Source: Nocardia fusca NBRC 14340 (lineage in GTDB: Bacteria > Actinomycetota > Actinomycetes > Mycobacteriales > Mycobacteriaceae). Taken from it: DNA of 64,000 nucleotides. The number at the start of each line of letters is the position of its first letter. Positions within the stretch are counted from its first letter, which is position 1. A program made the translations under genes and the position numbers. Location of the stretch: NCBI RefSeq assembly GCF_001618425.1, contig NZ_BDCU01000051.1, positions 1-64,000 of the forward strand, written 5' to 3'. Below the pieces are notes generated by a model. The model was not told the origin of the DNA and did no database searches. It was given only the letters and a program-made list of their open reading frames with translations. This document shows positions 41,937 to 51,014 of this stretch, in pieces.

Positions 41937-42710
41937 ATGACGGTCGAGACCGGAGCCGCGCCGCGGCGGCAGCACATCCTGCTGGAGTTGGGCTTCGCGA
42001 CCGCGCGGGCCGGCGACGAGTTGCACGGGGCGGCGACGATCACCCCGCAGATGCACGTTCCCGGCACCGAGCGGCTGCGCACGTCGGTGCTGGCCACCTG
42101 GACCGATACGGTGACCGGGCTGCTGGCCGCGCTCACTCTGGGACCACGGGTGCCGGTCACCCTCGAACTCGATGTGCACCTGTACCGGCCGGCACCGGGT
42201 TCCGGCGAGGTCCGGGCGGTGGGGCGCAAGATCAAAGCAGGGCGGTCGGTGTTCGTCGCGGAGGTCGAATGGACCGTCGACGGCGAACCGTTCGCCTTCG
42301 GCGGCGGATCGTTCATGGTCTCGCCCGACGCGGACCTGCGGCTGCCCGCGGGGTTGAGCGTCGATATGCCGGTGTCGGACCGGCTGCTCGAGGTGCCGCT
42401 CGCCGAACGCGCGGGATGTGTGCGCCGCGCCCCCGGTACCGCGGTGCTGCCGCGCACCGACGACGGCCTGAACGCCTCCCGCACCGTCAACGGCGGACTG
42501 ATCGCTCTCGCGGCGGAGGAGGCCATCCTGTCGCTGGCGCCCGGGTCCACGCTGAGCACCCTCGGTCTGCGCTACCTGCAACCGGCCCGGGTAGGGCCGG
42601 TGGTCGCCGACGCGACACTGCGGGCCGAGGTCGGCCGGGCGACGCTGCGCGATACCGGGAACTCCGATCGGATCACCACGCTGGCGACGGGCCGCCTGTT
42701 CCCGGCGTGA
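41937..42710 (+). CDS. Double-hotdog acyl-CoA thioesterase-like protein
   Basis: 257 aa from an ATG after GAGGAGG. Two hotdog halves are visible: residues ~1-125 (WTDTVTGLLAALTLGPRVPVTLELDVHLYRPA, then GRKIKAGRSVFVAEVEWT) and ~150-255 (NGGLIALAAEEAILSL, YLQPARVGPVVADATL). The family hydrolyses acyl-CoA or serves as a thioesterase for aromatic or short acyl groups. It fits the role of releasing an acid after the dehydrogenase step. Confidence 0.8.
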   Translation: MTVETGAAPRRQHILLELGFATARAGDELHGAATITPQMHVPGTERLRTSVLATWTDTVTGLLAALTLGPRVPVTLELDVHLYRPAPGSGEVRAVGRKIKAGRSVFVAEVEWTVDGEPFAFGGGSFMVSPDADLRLPAGLSVDMPVSDRLLEVPLAERAGCVRRAPGTAVLPRTDDGLNASRTVNGGLIALAAEEAILSLAPGSTLSTLGLRYLQPARVGPVVADATLRAEVGRATLRDTGNSDRITTLATGRLFPA

Positions 42711-42789
42711 ACGCGGTATCCGAGCCGGTGCGCGCCCGCCGCTACCGACTACCGGCCGGCGACCGGCCTTCGATGACGGCGAGTGACCG

Positions 42790-43506
42790 GTGAACGCCCG
42801 GCCGGACAGCACCTCGACGGGCGGGGCGACCGGCGGGGGAGCGGCTCCGGAGCTCGCGGCCGGTCGTTCGACCCGGCCCGCCCCGAAGAGCCGCCGGGGT
42901 ATCCGCACACGCGCGGCACTGATCGAAGCGGCCCGGGAGGTTTTCGAAGCCGACGGGTTCGTGGATGCCCGGATCAGCGACATCACCCGGACCGCCGGGG
43001 TGGCGTCGGGGTCGTTCTACACCCATTTCGACAGCAAGGAAGAGGTTTTCGCCGCGGTCGTCGAGCAGGTCCGGGAGGAGATGCTGCATCCGCACGTCCG
43101 GGCGCGCGCCGGGAGCGACGATCCGCGCGACTGGATCGCCGCGGCGAACCGGGAGTATCTGCGGTCCTATCGGCGCAACGCGCGGCTGATGGCCGTCCTG
43201 GAGCAGGTGTCCCGGGTCGACCCGCAGTTCGCCGCGCTGCGGGCCGAGCGGGCCTCGGCGTTCATCGATCGCAATGCGGCGTTGATCCGCGATCTGCAGG
43301 AGCGCGGTCTGGTCACGGCGCGGTTGGACGCGCGGGTGACGGCGCTGGCGTTGTCGAGCATGGTGAGCAAGGTGGCGTATCTGGTGTTCGTGGAGGGGGA
43401 GCAGATCGAATTCGACACCTTGCTGGAGACACTCGACTGGATTTGGTGCAACGCTCTGCAACTGCCCGGACCACGCGGCGCGGGAACGGGTTCCGAGCGA
43501 ATGTAG
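42790..43506 (+). CDS. TetR-family regulator of the acyl-CoA cluster
   Basis: 238 aa, GTG start. A disordered Gly/Ala/Pro head is followed by the HTH (TRAALIEAAREVFEADGFVDARISD, then AGVASGSFYTHFDSKEEVF) and a C-terminal domain with YRRNARLMAVLEQVSRVDPQF. It lies downstream of the thioesterase. The palindrome at 40508 is the candidate operator, and an acyl-CoA the candidate ligand. Confidence 0.85.
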   Translation: MNARPDSTSTGGATGGGAAPELAAGRSTRPAPKSRRGIRTRAALIEAAREVFEADGFVDARISDITRTAGVASGSFYTHFDSKEEVFAAVVEQVREEMLHPHVRARAGSDDPRDWIAAANREYLRSYRRNARLMAVLEQVSRVDPQFAALRAERASAFIDRNAALIRDLQERGLVTARLDARVTALALSSMVSKVAYLVFVEGEQIEFDTLLETLDWIWCNALQLPGPRGAGTGSERM

Positions 43507-43636
43507 GAGTGCGGCGCGAGGTTGCGCTCGACGCCGCCGGTGGTGCCGCGGGTGAGCTGTGGTCGTATCGGGCCGGGAGCCGGGATCTGCGTGGGCCACC
43601 GCCGCGCAGGTCTGGCCGAAGTCGCTGGGCAGAGAA

Positions 43637-43754
43637 TGACCGAAACCGGCCGCAGGACGGCGCCAGTGAACCGGTCCGTACCCAGCATGCCCGCATCTAC
43701 GATTACGTTCTCGGCGGGAAGGATCACCGCCGGAGTGGCTGGATACACAGGTGA
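43637..43754 (+). pseudogene. N-terminal remnant of a DUF574 SAM-dependent methyltransferase
   Basis: One frame encodes HARIYDYVLGGKDH (starting at 43686), the near-invariant N-terminal signature of DUF574 (VYDYLLGGKDNF), and then hits a stop at 43754. There is no start codon in frame and the remaining ~230 residues are absent. Confidence 0.7.
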
Positions 43755-43880
43755 ACTGCTGGGCCGGGGTGGCGCGGAAGCGATAGGCGTTCCGGTGGCC
43801 GGCCCGGGGCACCGCGGATCGGTTACGGACCGGGTGCCCGGTGCGCCCCGGGCACGTTCCCAGTGCAGGGCGGTCCGTGG

Positions 43881-44744
43881 TTACTCCGCACGCGGGGTCG
43901 CGGAGAAACCACGGAACCGGCGCAGGTAGCCGACGATGCGGCGCAGCGGCACCGCGCGCGGCCAATCGTCCGGACGGAAGTATGCGTCGGTCCCGCCGTC
44001 CACGAAAACAACGCTGCCGCAGAGGAATTCAGCGGCCGGCGACAGCATCATGTAGACCCAGTCGGCGATGTGTTCCGGTTTGCCGAAGCCGCCGGTGGGG
44101 ACCGGGAACGCGTTGATCGCCTTGGCTTCGGCGGGGGAGGCGAGCTGGCGTTCGAGCAGCGGGGTGAGGATCGCGCCGGGGGCGATGACATTGAGCCGGA
44201 TACCGGCCCCGGCCCATTCCGGCCGGACGGCCCGGCGGCGCACCCAGCGACTGACCGCGATCTTGGAGGCCGCGTACACGAACGGCGCGGCCTGCTTGCC
44301 GAAGATCTTCACCGTCCGGACAGCGCGTTCGGTATCGCCGGCCAGGAACGCCGCCACCGTCCGGCGGGGCACCGCGGGGACCGTGGTGGCGGAATTGCTG
44401 CCGAAGGCGACGACCCGCGCGGATCCGGTCGCCGCGAGCGCGGGCCGCCAACCCTCCAGTAGCTCGACCGTGCCGAGATAGTTCACCGCGGCGATCACCG
44501 GCAACCGGGCGGGATCCGGTACCGGCCCCAGCCCGGCCGCGAGTACGGCGCCGTCGAGGCGGCCGTCCGCGGCGGTCAGTACCGCGTCTATCGCACTGCG
44601 CCGGCCCGCGGCGGTGGCGAGGTCGGCGACGATATCGGTCTCCTGGATGTCCACCCCGATCACGCGGTGGCCCGCGGCGGTCAGTTTGTCGGCGACCGCC
44701 CTGCCCATCCCCGACGCCGCACCCGTGACCGCGTAGACACCCAT
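43881..44744 (-). CDS. Short-chain dehydrogenase/reductase
   Basis: 287 aa from the ATG at 44744 (MGVYAVTGAAS), with AAGGGA upstream. TGAASGMG Rossmann loop, NYLG (the structural Asn), and YAASK with the catalytic Tyr and Lys. The C-terminal NVIAPGAILTPLLE and FVDGGTDAYF ends are typical. It resembles the SDR group of steroid/3-oxoacyl oxidoreductases, but the substrate is unknown. A pair of 14-bp direct repeats precedes it. Confidence 0.88.
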   Translation of the reverse strand: MGVYAVTGAASGMGRAVADKLTAAGHRVIGVDIQETDIVADLATAAGRRSAIDAVLTAADGRLDGAVLAAGLGPVPDPARLPVIAAVNYLGTVELLEGWRPALAATGSARVVAFGSNSATTVPAVPRRTVAAFLAGDTERAVRTVKIFGKQAAPFVYAASKIAVSRWVRRRAVRPEWAGAGIRLNVIAPGAILTPLLERQLASPAEAKAINAFPVPTGGFGKPEHIADWVYMMLSPAAEFLCGSVVFVDGGTDAYFRPDDWPRAVPLRRIVGYLRRFRGFSATPRAE

Positions 44745-44790
44745 CCGAAATCCCTTCGTCCGGCCCGGGACTGCCGTCCCGGGCCATTCG

Positions 44791-44822
44791 ACGGAGTCTG
44801 TCAAAAGTACGGAGTCTGTCAA
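44791..44822 (-). repeat. Two 14-bp direct repeats upstream of the SDR gene
   Basis: ACGGAGTCTGTCAA occurs at 44791-44804 and 44809-44822 (18-bp period). On the coding strand each contains TTGACA, like a -35 element. It may be an operator or tandem promoter. Confidence 0.65.
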
Positions 44823-44879
44823 GCGGCCTGGAGGGTTCCGGTCGGCGATCGCGACCGGCTGCCGGTCCGTACCGCCCGG

Positions 44880-45281
44880 TCAGCCGGGCAGGCGCAGATA
44901 CTCGGGCAGGGTGAAGCAGACGATGCCGAAGTCGTAGCCCTTCTGCACGTACACCTCGGTGCCCACACCGTCGGCCGATACCGAATGCCGCCCGTACATC
45001 GTCGGCGCCCAGTCGGCGGTGAAGGTGTCGGGGCCCACCTGCTCGATCGGCCCGAAGGTGCCGCCGGGCTCCCCGTTCACCCGGTCCGCCAAGACGCCCA
45101 CTCCGTCCCCGCGGACCGTCACGGTGTAGGTGCAGCCGGTCCCGTACTGGACGAAGCCCAGACCGAAACCTCCGGAGACACTCACGTTCGACACCGCGGC
45201 CGAGGCGCCGGGTGCGGGCCCGAACGCGGTCGCGGCGGTGAGGGCGCAGGCGGTGAGAAGCGTGTGTGCGGCGGTCGTCAT
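44880..45281 (-). CDS. Secreted protein of unknown function
   Basis: 133 aa from the ATG at 45281. The N terminus is a signal peptide (TTAAHTLLTACALTAATAFGPAPGASA). The mature ~105 residues are beta-rich with two cysteines (GTGCTYTVTV and FGIVCFTLP), which may pair, and repeated hydrophobic/polar alternation, consistent with an immunoglobulin-like sandwich. The family was not recognised beyond a general likeness to small secreted actinobacterial proteins. Confidence 0.72.
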   Translation of the reverse strand: MTTAAHTLLTACALTAATAFGPAPGASAAVSNVSVSGGFGLGFVQYGTGCTYTVTVRGDGVGVLADRVNGEPGGTFGPIEQVGPDTFTADWAPTMYGRHSVSADGVGTEVYVQKGYDFGIVCFTLPEYLRLPG

Positions 45282-45783
45282 GGCGTGTGCTCCGGTCGGA
45301 TCGACGGTGGGGACACGGTGGAACGTCCTGTAAGTAGTGCAGCACTCCGGGGTCGCGCGCCATAGTCCACGGCGATCACGAAGTAGTTCCGGTTGACGCC
45401 GGAGATAGCGGAGGCGAGGCCGCCGCACCCGGCCACCCGCCCCCGCGAAGACTGGCACATTCGGGCGGGTATGTAACACCTCGCGGCCTTCCGGTGAATA
45501 ACCGGGCGTAAAAGTTATGGCCACTGGACGATTGCCGACGGAATGCTGGTGGGGCCGGTGCTGGTGTCACGGTGATATCGCAGAGTCGTATAACAGTTGA
45601 CCGAAGCGAGTATCGCGGAATTGCCGCCGACCACCTCGGTTATTGGGCAGCAATTTAAAGGATGGATTTTCCGTTTAATTCCTGATATGCACTCGAACTC
45701 CGAATATCGGTATGGTCCTGTGCGCGAATGAAATCGCAGCCGTCCCGCCCAGGGTCGGTTCACGTGAGAAGGAATTGAACGTC
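45282..45783. other. Intergenic region of ~500 bp with an AT-richer right half
   Basis: No gene. From about 45490 to 45700 the composition is clearly more AT-rich than the surroundings (AATTTAAAGGATGG, TTTAATTCC), consistent with promoter DNA of the following exported-protein operon. Confidence 0.5.
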
Positions 45784-46392
45784 ATGAAGTTCGGCACTTT
45801 CGCCGCTACCGCACTTCTGTCCGTCGCCGCTGTAGGGATTTCCACCGGCGTGGTGCACGCCGAACCCGCGGCTCCGGCTCCGGAGATCAAGAGCGAGGGC
45901 GTCGACCAGGGCGTCGCCTACGAGACCAGCGTCGACCAGAAGACCCAGACAATCACCACCGAGGTCCACGACGGGCGGTTCGAACTGACGCCGGACGGCG
46001 CCAAGGCCGTACTCAAGGCCGTCAGCGGTGCCGTGGTGGCCGAAGTGCCGCTGCAGTACGAGATCTCCGGTAGTGAGATGGCGGTGGCCCACGAGATCAG
46101 CGCCGACGGGACCACTCTCGAGCTGACCCCGACGGTCACCGCCGAGAACATCGGTGAGATGCGGCCGGTCAGCTCGATGGCCCGGCTGACCACCGAACTG
46201 CAGGAGAACGTCGTCGGCGTCGCGGCGGGCGCGGTGCTCGGCGGTCTGCTCGGCGCGCTCATCGGGCTCGGTTTCCTCAGCATCATCACCGGTCCGATCG
46301 GTCTGGTCGTGGGTGCGGTGGCCGGCGGTTACATCACCGGCGGGCAGCCGTTCGTCGACGCGGTCATGGCCGTGCTGCGCGGGGAACCGTGA
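45784..46392 (+). CDS. Secreted protein with C-terminal glycine-rich hydrophobic segment
   Basis: 202 aa with a signal peptide (KFGTFAATALLSVAAVGISTG, then VVHAEP). The mature N-terminal part is hydrophilic with several EI/VAYE strands; the C terminus has a Gly-rich hydrophobic stretch (GVAAGAVLGGLLGALIGLGFL, then PIGLVVGAVAGGYITG) that could insert into or span a membrane. The stop overlaps the GTG of the next gene by 4 nt. This plan is common in Nocardia exported proteins of unknown function. Confidence 0.78.
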   Translation: MKFGTFAATALLSVAAVGISTGVVHAEPAAPAPEIKSEGVDQGVAYETSVDQKTQTITTEVHDGRFELTPDGAKAVLKAVSGAVVAEVPLQYEISGSEMAVAHEISADGTTLELTPTVTAENIGEMRPVSSMARLTTELQENVVGVAAGAVLGGLLGALIGLGFLSIITGPIGLVVGAVAGGYITGGQPFVDAVMAVLRGEP

Positions 46393-47126
46393 CCCAGCCG
46401 GGCCCGGACGAGGACGGCGGGCGTCCGCCGCTCTCACAGCAGGACAAACGCGCCCGGGTCGGCGCCACCGCCGCCGCGATCGCCATCGCGGCGGTGGTGA
46501 CCTCGATCGTGCTCGGCATCGGCGTGGCCGCGCTGCTGGCCACCGCCGGAAGTGACGAGACGACAGAGGATCTCGCCGCGCCGGCCGCGGTCGAGACGTC
46601 GGCCGCCACCGGCGTGACCGAGACCTCGCCCGCCCCGGTGGCGCCGCCGTCGGTGCTGGTGCCGTCGACGGTCCCGCCGACGGTCCCGCCGACGACCACC
46701 CCCTCCGCGGTCGGTATCGCGGGTTCGGCCAACAAAGAGGCCAAGCAGGCCCCACCGAAGGTCGAGGTCGCGGCCGGGGAGTGCCTGAGCGCGTTGGGGG
46801 ACAAGGAGGTCACCAAGGCCGCATGCGGTAGCGCGGAATCCCGGTACAAGGTGGTCGCTGCCGGTCCGGCGGGCACCGCCTGCCCCTCCGACGCCGACTC
46901 GGGTCACACCCTCGGCGAGACGACCCTGTGCCTCGATATCGACTGGGTCGTCGGCAGCTGTGTGGATGTCTCGGGCGACCAGCCGCAACGTACGGAATGC
47001 GGGCCGGGCGGGGTACAGGTGATCAGCATCCTGCCGGACACGGTGAACGTGAACGCGTGCCCGTCGGCCGACCGCGGGTTCGTCTACGACGAACGCCGGT
47101 TCGTGGTCTGTATCGGCGATCGATAG
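46389..47126 (+). CDS. Membrane-anchored LppU-like protein
   Basis: 245 aa; GTG start coupled to the preceding gene. One transmembrane segment (VGATAAAIAIAAVVTSIVLGI) is followed by a Thr/Pro/Val-rich linker and a Cys-rich extracellular domain with GECLS, AAC, TAC, TLC, GSC, TEC, NAC and VVC, i.e. four likely disulfides. The ESRYKVV element and cysteine pattern recall the LppU/SCO3897 family. Probably a cell-envelope partner of the upstream secreted protein. Confidence 0.75.
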   Translation: MTQPGPDEDGGRPPLSQQDKRARVGATAAAIAIAAVVTSIVLGIGVAALLATAGSDETTEDLAAPAAVETSAATGVTETSPAPVAPPSVLVPSTVPPTVPPTTTPSAVGIAGSANKEAKQAPPKVEVAAGECLSALGDKEVTKAACGSAESRYKVVAAGPAGTACPSDADSGHTLGETTLCLDIDWVVGSCVDVSGDQPQRTECGPGGVQVISILPDTVNVNACPSADRGFVYDERRFVVCIGDR

Positions 47127-47211
47127 ACCGGTCCGGTTGCCCGGTCACGGGACCGGGCGACCGGACTCCGCCACGATCGTTCCGGCGAAACCGGCCGGGT
47201 TAAGCTGATTC

Positions 47212-48864
47212 ATGGCTCTGTCCCGACGTCGGTTACTGCAGGCGGGCACCGTCGGCGCGGCCGCGCTGCTGGCCGGCGCGGGTCTGGCGAGCAGCGCTCC
47301 GTACCGGGCGCCGCGATGGCTCGGCGATCCTTTCACGCTGGGGGTGGCGTCCGGGGATCCATTGCCCGACGGGATCGTGCTGTGGACCCGGCTGGCCCCG
47401 GACCCGTTCGCGCCCGATGCGCTCGGCGGCACCGCCCGCGCGCCGGTCACCGTCGAGTACGAGGTCGCCGAGGACGAACATTTCCGCCGGATCGCCGCCC
47501 GCGGCAGCGCGCTCGCCACCCGCGAACTGGCCCACAGTGTGCATCCGGAGGTCCGGGGACTGGCACCGGATCGCTGGTACTACTACCGCTTCCGCGCCGG
47601 CGCCGCGATCTCCCCGGTGGGCCGTACCCGCACCGCCCCCGCCGCGGGTGCGCGGGTGGCGCGGTTGCGCTTCGCCTTCGCCTCCTGCCAGCACTGGAGT
47701 TCCGGCTACTACACCGCCTATCGGCATCTGTGCGACGAAGATCTCGATTTCGTAGTGCACCTGGGCGATTACATCTACGAGAAGGAATGGGCCCGCGGTC
47801 GCGCGGGCATCGCGATCCCGGAGACACTGCGTGCGGAGGCCGCCGATCTCACCGGTTACCGGCTGCGGTACGCGCAGTACAAGGCCGAACCCGAACTGCG
47901 GGCCGCGCACGCCGCGTTCCCCTGGATCTGCACTTTCGACGATCACGAGATCGACAACAACTGGGCCGGTTTCGATCCGGGCGCCGGGATCGATATCCAT
48001 CTGCTGCCCGCCCTGTTCCGGCGGCGTCGCACGGCCGCGTTCCGGGCGATGTACGAACATCTGCCGCTGCGTATCGACCAGCTACCCGCCGGACCCTACA
48101 TCCGGATGCACCGTCGCTATGCCTTCGGTGATCTCGCCGATCTCACCATGCTCGACACACGCCAGTACCGAACGTCGCTGGTCTGCGGTGACGGTGGGAA
48201 CCTGGTGGTCGACTGCCCGGATCGCTTCGCGGCGGACCGCACGATCCTGGGTGCGCCGCAACGTGAGTGGCTGATCGACGGCCTCACGCGCTCCCCGGCC
48301 CGGTGGCAGATCCTGGGCAATCAGGTCGCGATGGCACAGTCCGACCAGGACCCCGGCCCGGCGGTCGCGGTGGGGACCGACGCCTGGGACGGCTATGTCG
48401 CCGACCGCGACGCGGTACTCGCCGCGGCGGCGGCGCGCGGGCGCGGAAACCTGGTGGTGCTCACCGGTGACCGGCACGAGAACTACGTGGTCGATCTGCG
48501 CGGGAACTACCGCGACCCGCACGCCCCGGTGGTGGCCACCGAGTTCACCGGGACCTCGATCACCACCGGACGCGACGGCGCCGACCTGCCGCCGCGGGGC
48601 CGGACGCTGCTGGCGGCCAACCCGGATATGAAGTTCTTCAACGGCCAGCGGGGTTATGTCCGGGTGGAGGTCGACGAGCGGCTGTGGCGCAGCGACTACC
48701 GGGTGGTGCCCTATGTCGGGCGTCCCGGGGCGCCGATCGGTACCCGGGCCAGCTATGTCGTGGAGCACGGCCGGCCCGGCGCGCAGGCCGACCGGGACCC
48801 CGGGGTCGCGGTGCCCGACGCGGAGGTTCCCGGTCCGGCTCCGATGGCAGAGGCCGGACGGTGA
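47212..48864 (+). CDS. phoD: PhoD-type alkaline phosphatase, Tat-exported
   Basis: 550 aa. The N terminus has the twin-arginine motif SRRRLLQ and a hydrophobic segment, so it is exported folded. PhoD-type metal ligands are visible: VASGDP, FAFASCQHWSSGYYTAY, DFVVHLGDYIYE, TFDDHEIDNNW and LTGDRHEN. PhoD enzymes are Ca/Fe-dependent phosphodiesterases/monoesterases for phosphate scavenging. No Pho box was found by eye. It is separate from the neighbouring operons. Confidence 0.9.
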   Translation: MALSRRRLLQAGTVGAAALLAGAGLASSAPYRAPRWLGDPFTLGVASGDPLPDGIVLWTRLAPDPFAPDALGGTARAPVTVEYEVAEDEHFRRIAARGSALATRELAHSVHPEVRGLAPDRWYYYRFRAGAAISPVGRTRTAPAAGARVARLRFAFASCQHWSSGYYTAYRHLCDEDLDFVVHLGDYIYEKEWARGRAGIAIPETLRAEAADLTGYRLRYAQYKAEPELRAAHAAFPWICTFDDHEIDNNWAGFDPGAGIDIHLLPALFRRRRTAAFRAMYEHLPLRIDQLPAGPYIRMHRRYAFGDLADLTMLDTRQYRTSLVCGDGGNLVVDCPDRFAADRTILGAPQREWLIDGLTRSPARWQILGNQVAMAQSDQDPGPAVAVGTDAWDGYVADRDAVLAAAAARGRGNLVVLTGDRHENYVVDLRGNYRDPHAPVVATEFTGTSITTGRDGADLPPRGRTLLAANPDMKFFNGQRGYVRVEVDERLWRSDYRVVPYVGRPGAPIGTRASYVVEHGRPGAQADRDPGVAVPDAEVPGPAPMAEAGR

Positions 48865-48963
48865 GCGGGAAGGGCGGTTGCCAGGACAGGTTGGCCGAAA
48901 GTACCGATTTCTTGTCCGCGGGTATGTGCTCCCGACGGTGACCCAGGCCATAGTCTCGGAAAG

Positions 48964-50751
48964 ATGTCCAGTTCCGCAACGAGCACCGGCACCGGCGCCG
49001 GGCCCGGCCAGACCTTCGACTACGACGTCCTCGTCATCGGCTCCGGATTCGGGGGCAGCGTCAGCGCCCTGCGGTTGACCGAGAAGGGATACCGGGTCGG
49101 CGTCCTCGAGGCCGGCCGCCGCTTCGCCGACGACGAATTCGCCAAAACGTCCTGGCGAGCCAGGCAGTACCTGTGGGCGCCGTATCTCGGCTGCTTCGGT
49201 ATCCAGCGGCTCGCGCTGCTGAAGAACACCCTCATCATGGCCGGGGCGGGAGTCGGCGGTGGCTCCCTGGTCTATGCCAACACCCTCTACGAGCCGCCGG
49301 AAAAGTTCTTCCGCGACGGCCAGTGGGCGGGTATCACGGACTGGAAAGACGAACTCACGCCCTACTACGACCAGGCCAAACGCATGCTGGGCGTGACCAC
49401 GAATCCGGCGACCACGCCGACCGACCGGGTCTTCCTGGAGGTCGCCGAGGAACTGGGCGTCGCCGATTCCTATCAGCGGACGCCGGTCGGCGTCTTCTTC
49501 GGCGGTCCCGGGAGCCGGCCCGGCGACGATGTACCGGATCCGTATTTCGGGGGCGCCGGGCCCGCGCGCCGCACCTGCACCCACTGCGGCGAATGTATGA
49601 CGGGCTGCCGCCACAACGCCAAGAACACCCTGGTCAAGAACTACCTGTACCTGGCCGAGCAGGCCGGTGCCACGGTGCACGCCCTGCGCACCGTCACCGA
49701 TGTGAAACCGCTGTCCGGCGGCGGCTACACGGTGGCGACGGTGACGACCGGGCGCTGGCTGCGCAAAAAACGCACCACCTTCACCGCCGAGCAGGTGATC
49801 TTCTCCGCGGCCTCCCTGGGCACGCAGCGGCTGCTGCACAAACTGCGCGACTCCGGGTCGCTGCCCGATATCTCCGGCCGGCTGGGCTTCCTGTCCCGGA
49901 CCAATTCCGAGGAACTGCTCGCGATCCGCAGCCGGGACAAGAACAGCGATTTCACCAAGGGGGTGGCCATCACCTCCTCGATCCACCCCGATCACGACAC
50001 CCATATCGAACCGGTGCGCTACGGCAAGGGCAGCAATGTCATCTCGCTGATGGGCAGTGTCATGGTCGACGAGGAACCGGGTGTGTCCAAACGCCGGCTG
50101 TGGTTGCGCGAGATCTGGCGCAACCGTCGGGACCTGCCGCATCTGCACAACCCGCGGGGCTGGTCGGAACAGATGATCGGACTGCTGGTGATGCAGTCGG
50201 TGGACAATTCGATCACCACCTACACCAAACGCGGGCTGTTCGGCCGCAAGATGACCACCCGGCAGGGTGAGGGCGCTCCCAACCCGACCTGGATCCCGGC
50301 CGGGCACGAGGTGGGCCGCCGGGTCGCCGACAAAATCGACGGTATCGCCGGCGGGGCCACCAGCAGTGTGTTCAATATTCCGATGACCGGCCATTTCATC
50401 GGCGGCTGTGTGATCGGGGAGAGCGCCGAGACCGGTGTCGTGGACCCCTACCAGCGGCTCTACGGCTATCCGGGGCTGCACGTGATCGACGGTTCGACCA
50501 TTTCGGCCAACCTCGGCGTCAACCCCTCCCTCACCATCACCGCACAATCCGAACGCGCGGTGGCGATGTGGCCGAACAAGGGCGAGGCGGATCCCCGGCC
50601 GCCGCTCGGCGCGCCCTATCGGCGGGTCGCCCCCGTCGCCCCGGTGTCGCCGGTGGTCCCGGAGTCGGCGCCCGCGGCGCTGCGGCTGCCGCTCATCGAG
50701 GTGAACCATCGACCCGACCCCGCCGCGGTCGGCGGTGAGGGGTCGCGCTGA
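48964..50751 (+). CDS. choD: GMC oxidoreductase, ChoD-type (cholesterol oxidase annotated)
   Basis: 595 aa. FAD-binding GSGFGGS at residues 26-32; GMC loop AGAGVGGGSLVYANTLY; a cysteine cluster CTHCGECMTGCRHNAKNTL; and C-terminal DGSTISANLGVNPSLTITA. Long runs recall M. tuberculosis ChoD (Rv3409c), including VGVLEAGRRFADDEFAKTSW and HIEPVRYGKGSN. The cholesterol-oxidase activity of ChoD proteins is disputed, so the natural substrate remains open. Convergence with CYP125 in this window is consistent with sterol use. Confidence 0.88.
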   Translation: MSSSATSTGTGAGPGQTFDYDVLVIGSGFGGSVSALRLTEKGYRVGVLEAGRRFADDEFAKTSWRARQYLWAPYLGCFGIQRLALLKNTLIMAGAGVGGGSLVYANTLYEPPEKFFRDGQWAGITDWKDELTPYYDQAKRMLGVTTNPATTPTDRVFLEVAEELGVADSYQRTPVGVFFGGPGSRPGDDVPDPYFGGAGPARRTCTHCGECMTGCRHNAKNTLVKNYLYLAEQAGATVHALRTVTDVKPLSGGGYTVATVTTGRWLRKKRTTFTAEQVIFSAASLGTQRLLHKLRDSGSLPDISGRLGFLSRTNSEELLAIRSRDKNSDFTKGVAITSSIHPDHDTHIEPVRYGKGSNVISLMGSVMVDEEPGVSKRRLWLREIWRNRRDLPHLHNPRGWSEQMIGLLVMQSVDNSITTYTKRGLFGRKMTTRQGEGAPNPTWIPAGHEVGRRVADKIDGIAGGATSSVFNIPMTGHFIGGCVIGESAETGVVDPYQRLYGYPGLHVIDGSTISANLGVNPSLTITAQSERAVAMWPNKGEADPRPPLGAPYRRVAPVAPVSPVVPESAPAALRLPLIEVNHRPDPAAVGGEGSR

Positions 50752-50753
50752 GC

Positions 50754-50770
50754 GGCCGGGAAGACCGGCC
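50754..50770. terminator. Small hairpin after choD
   Basis: GGCCGG and CCGGCC pair around a 5-nt loop (50754-50770) just past the stop codon; short, so only a weak candidate. Confidence 0.4.
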
Positions 50771-51014
50771 CGCGGACGGCCGCCGCGGGCGTGTCCGGGG
50801 TCGGTTCTCCCGCGGGTGTGAGCGCCTTCACATACGCTGGTAAGTAGCTGATGAGAGGTGCCCGGTGCCCCGGCCCCGGTGCTGTGAGCGTTTACCCAGG
50901 GAAAATCCCGGGTAACGGATTGAGGTCGATACTCGCCGGAACCCGGTCGCCGGCGAGCGAGACGTCATGGGTCGGCCGGGCCGACACGGACGCACGCGCC
51001 GGAGAGGACTGACC

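Noticed and set aside
40533..42986. An 817-codon minus-strand frame
   Set aside because: Antisense to the acyl-CoA dehydrogenase and thioesterase; His/Arg/Gly-rich shadow composition.
48082..50709. An 875-codon minus-strand frame opposite phoD and choD
   Set aside because: Antisense to two well-supported genes, no domain and no ribosome-binding site.
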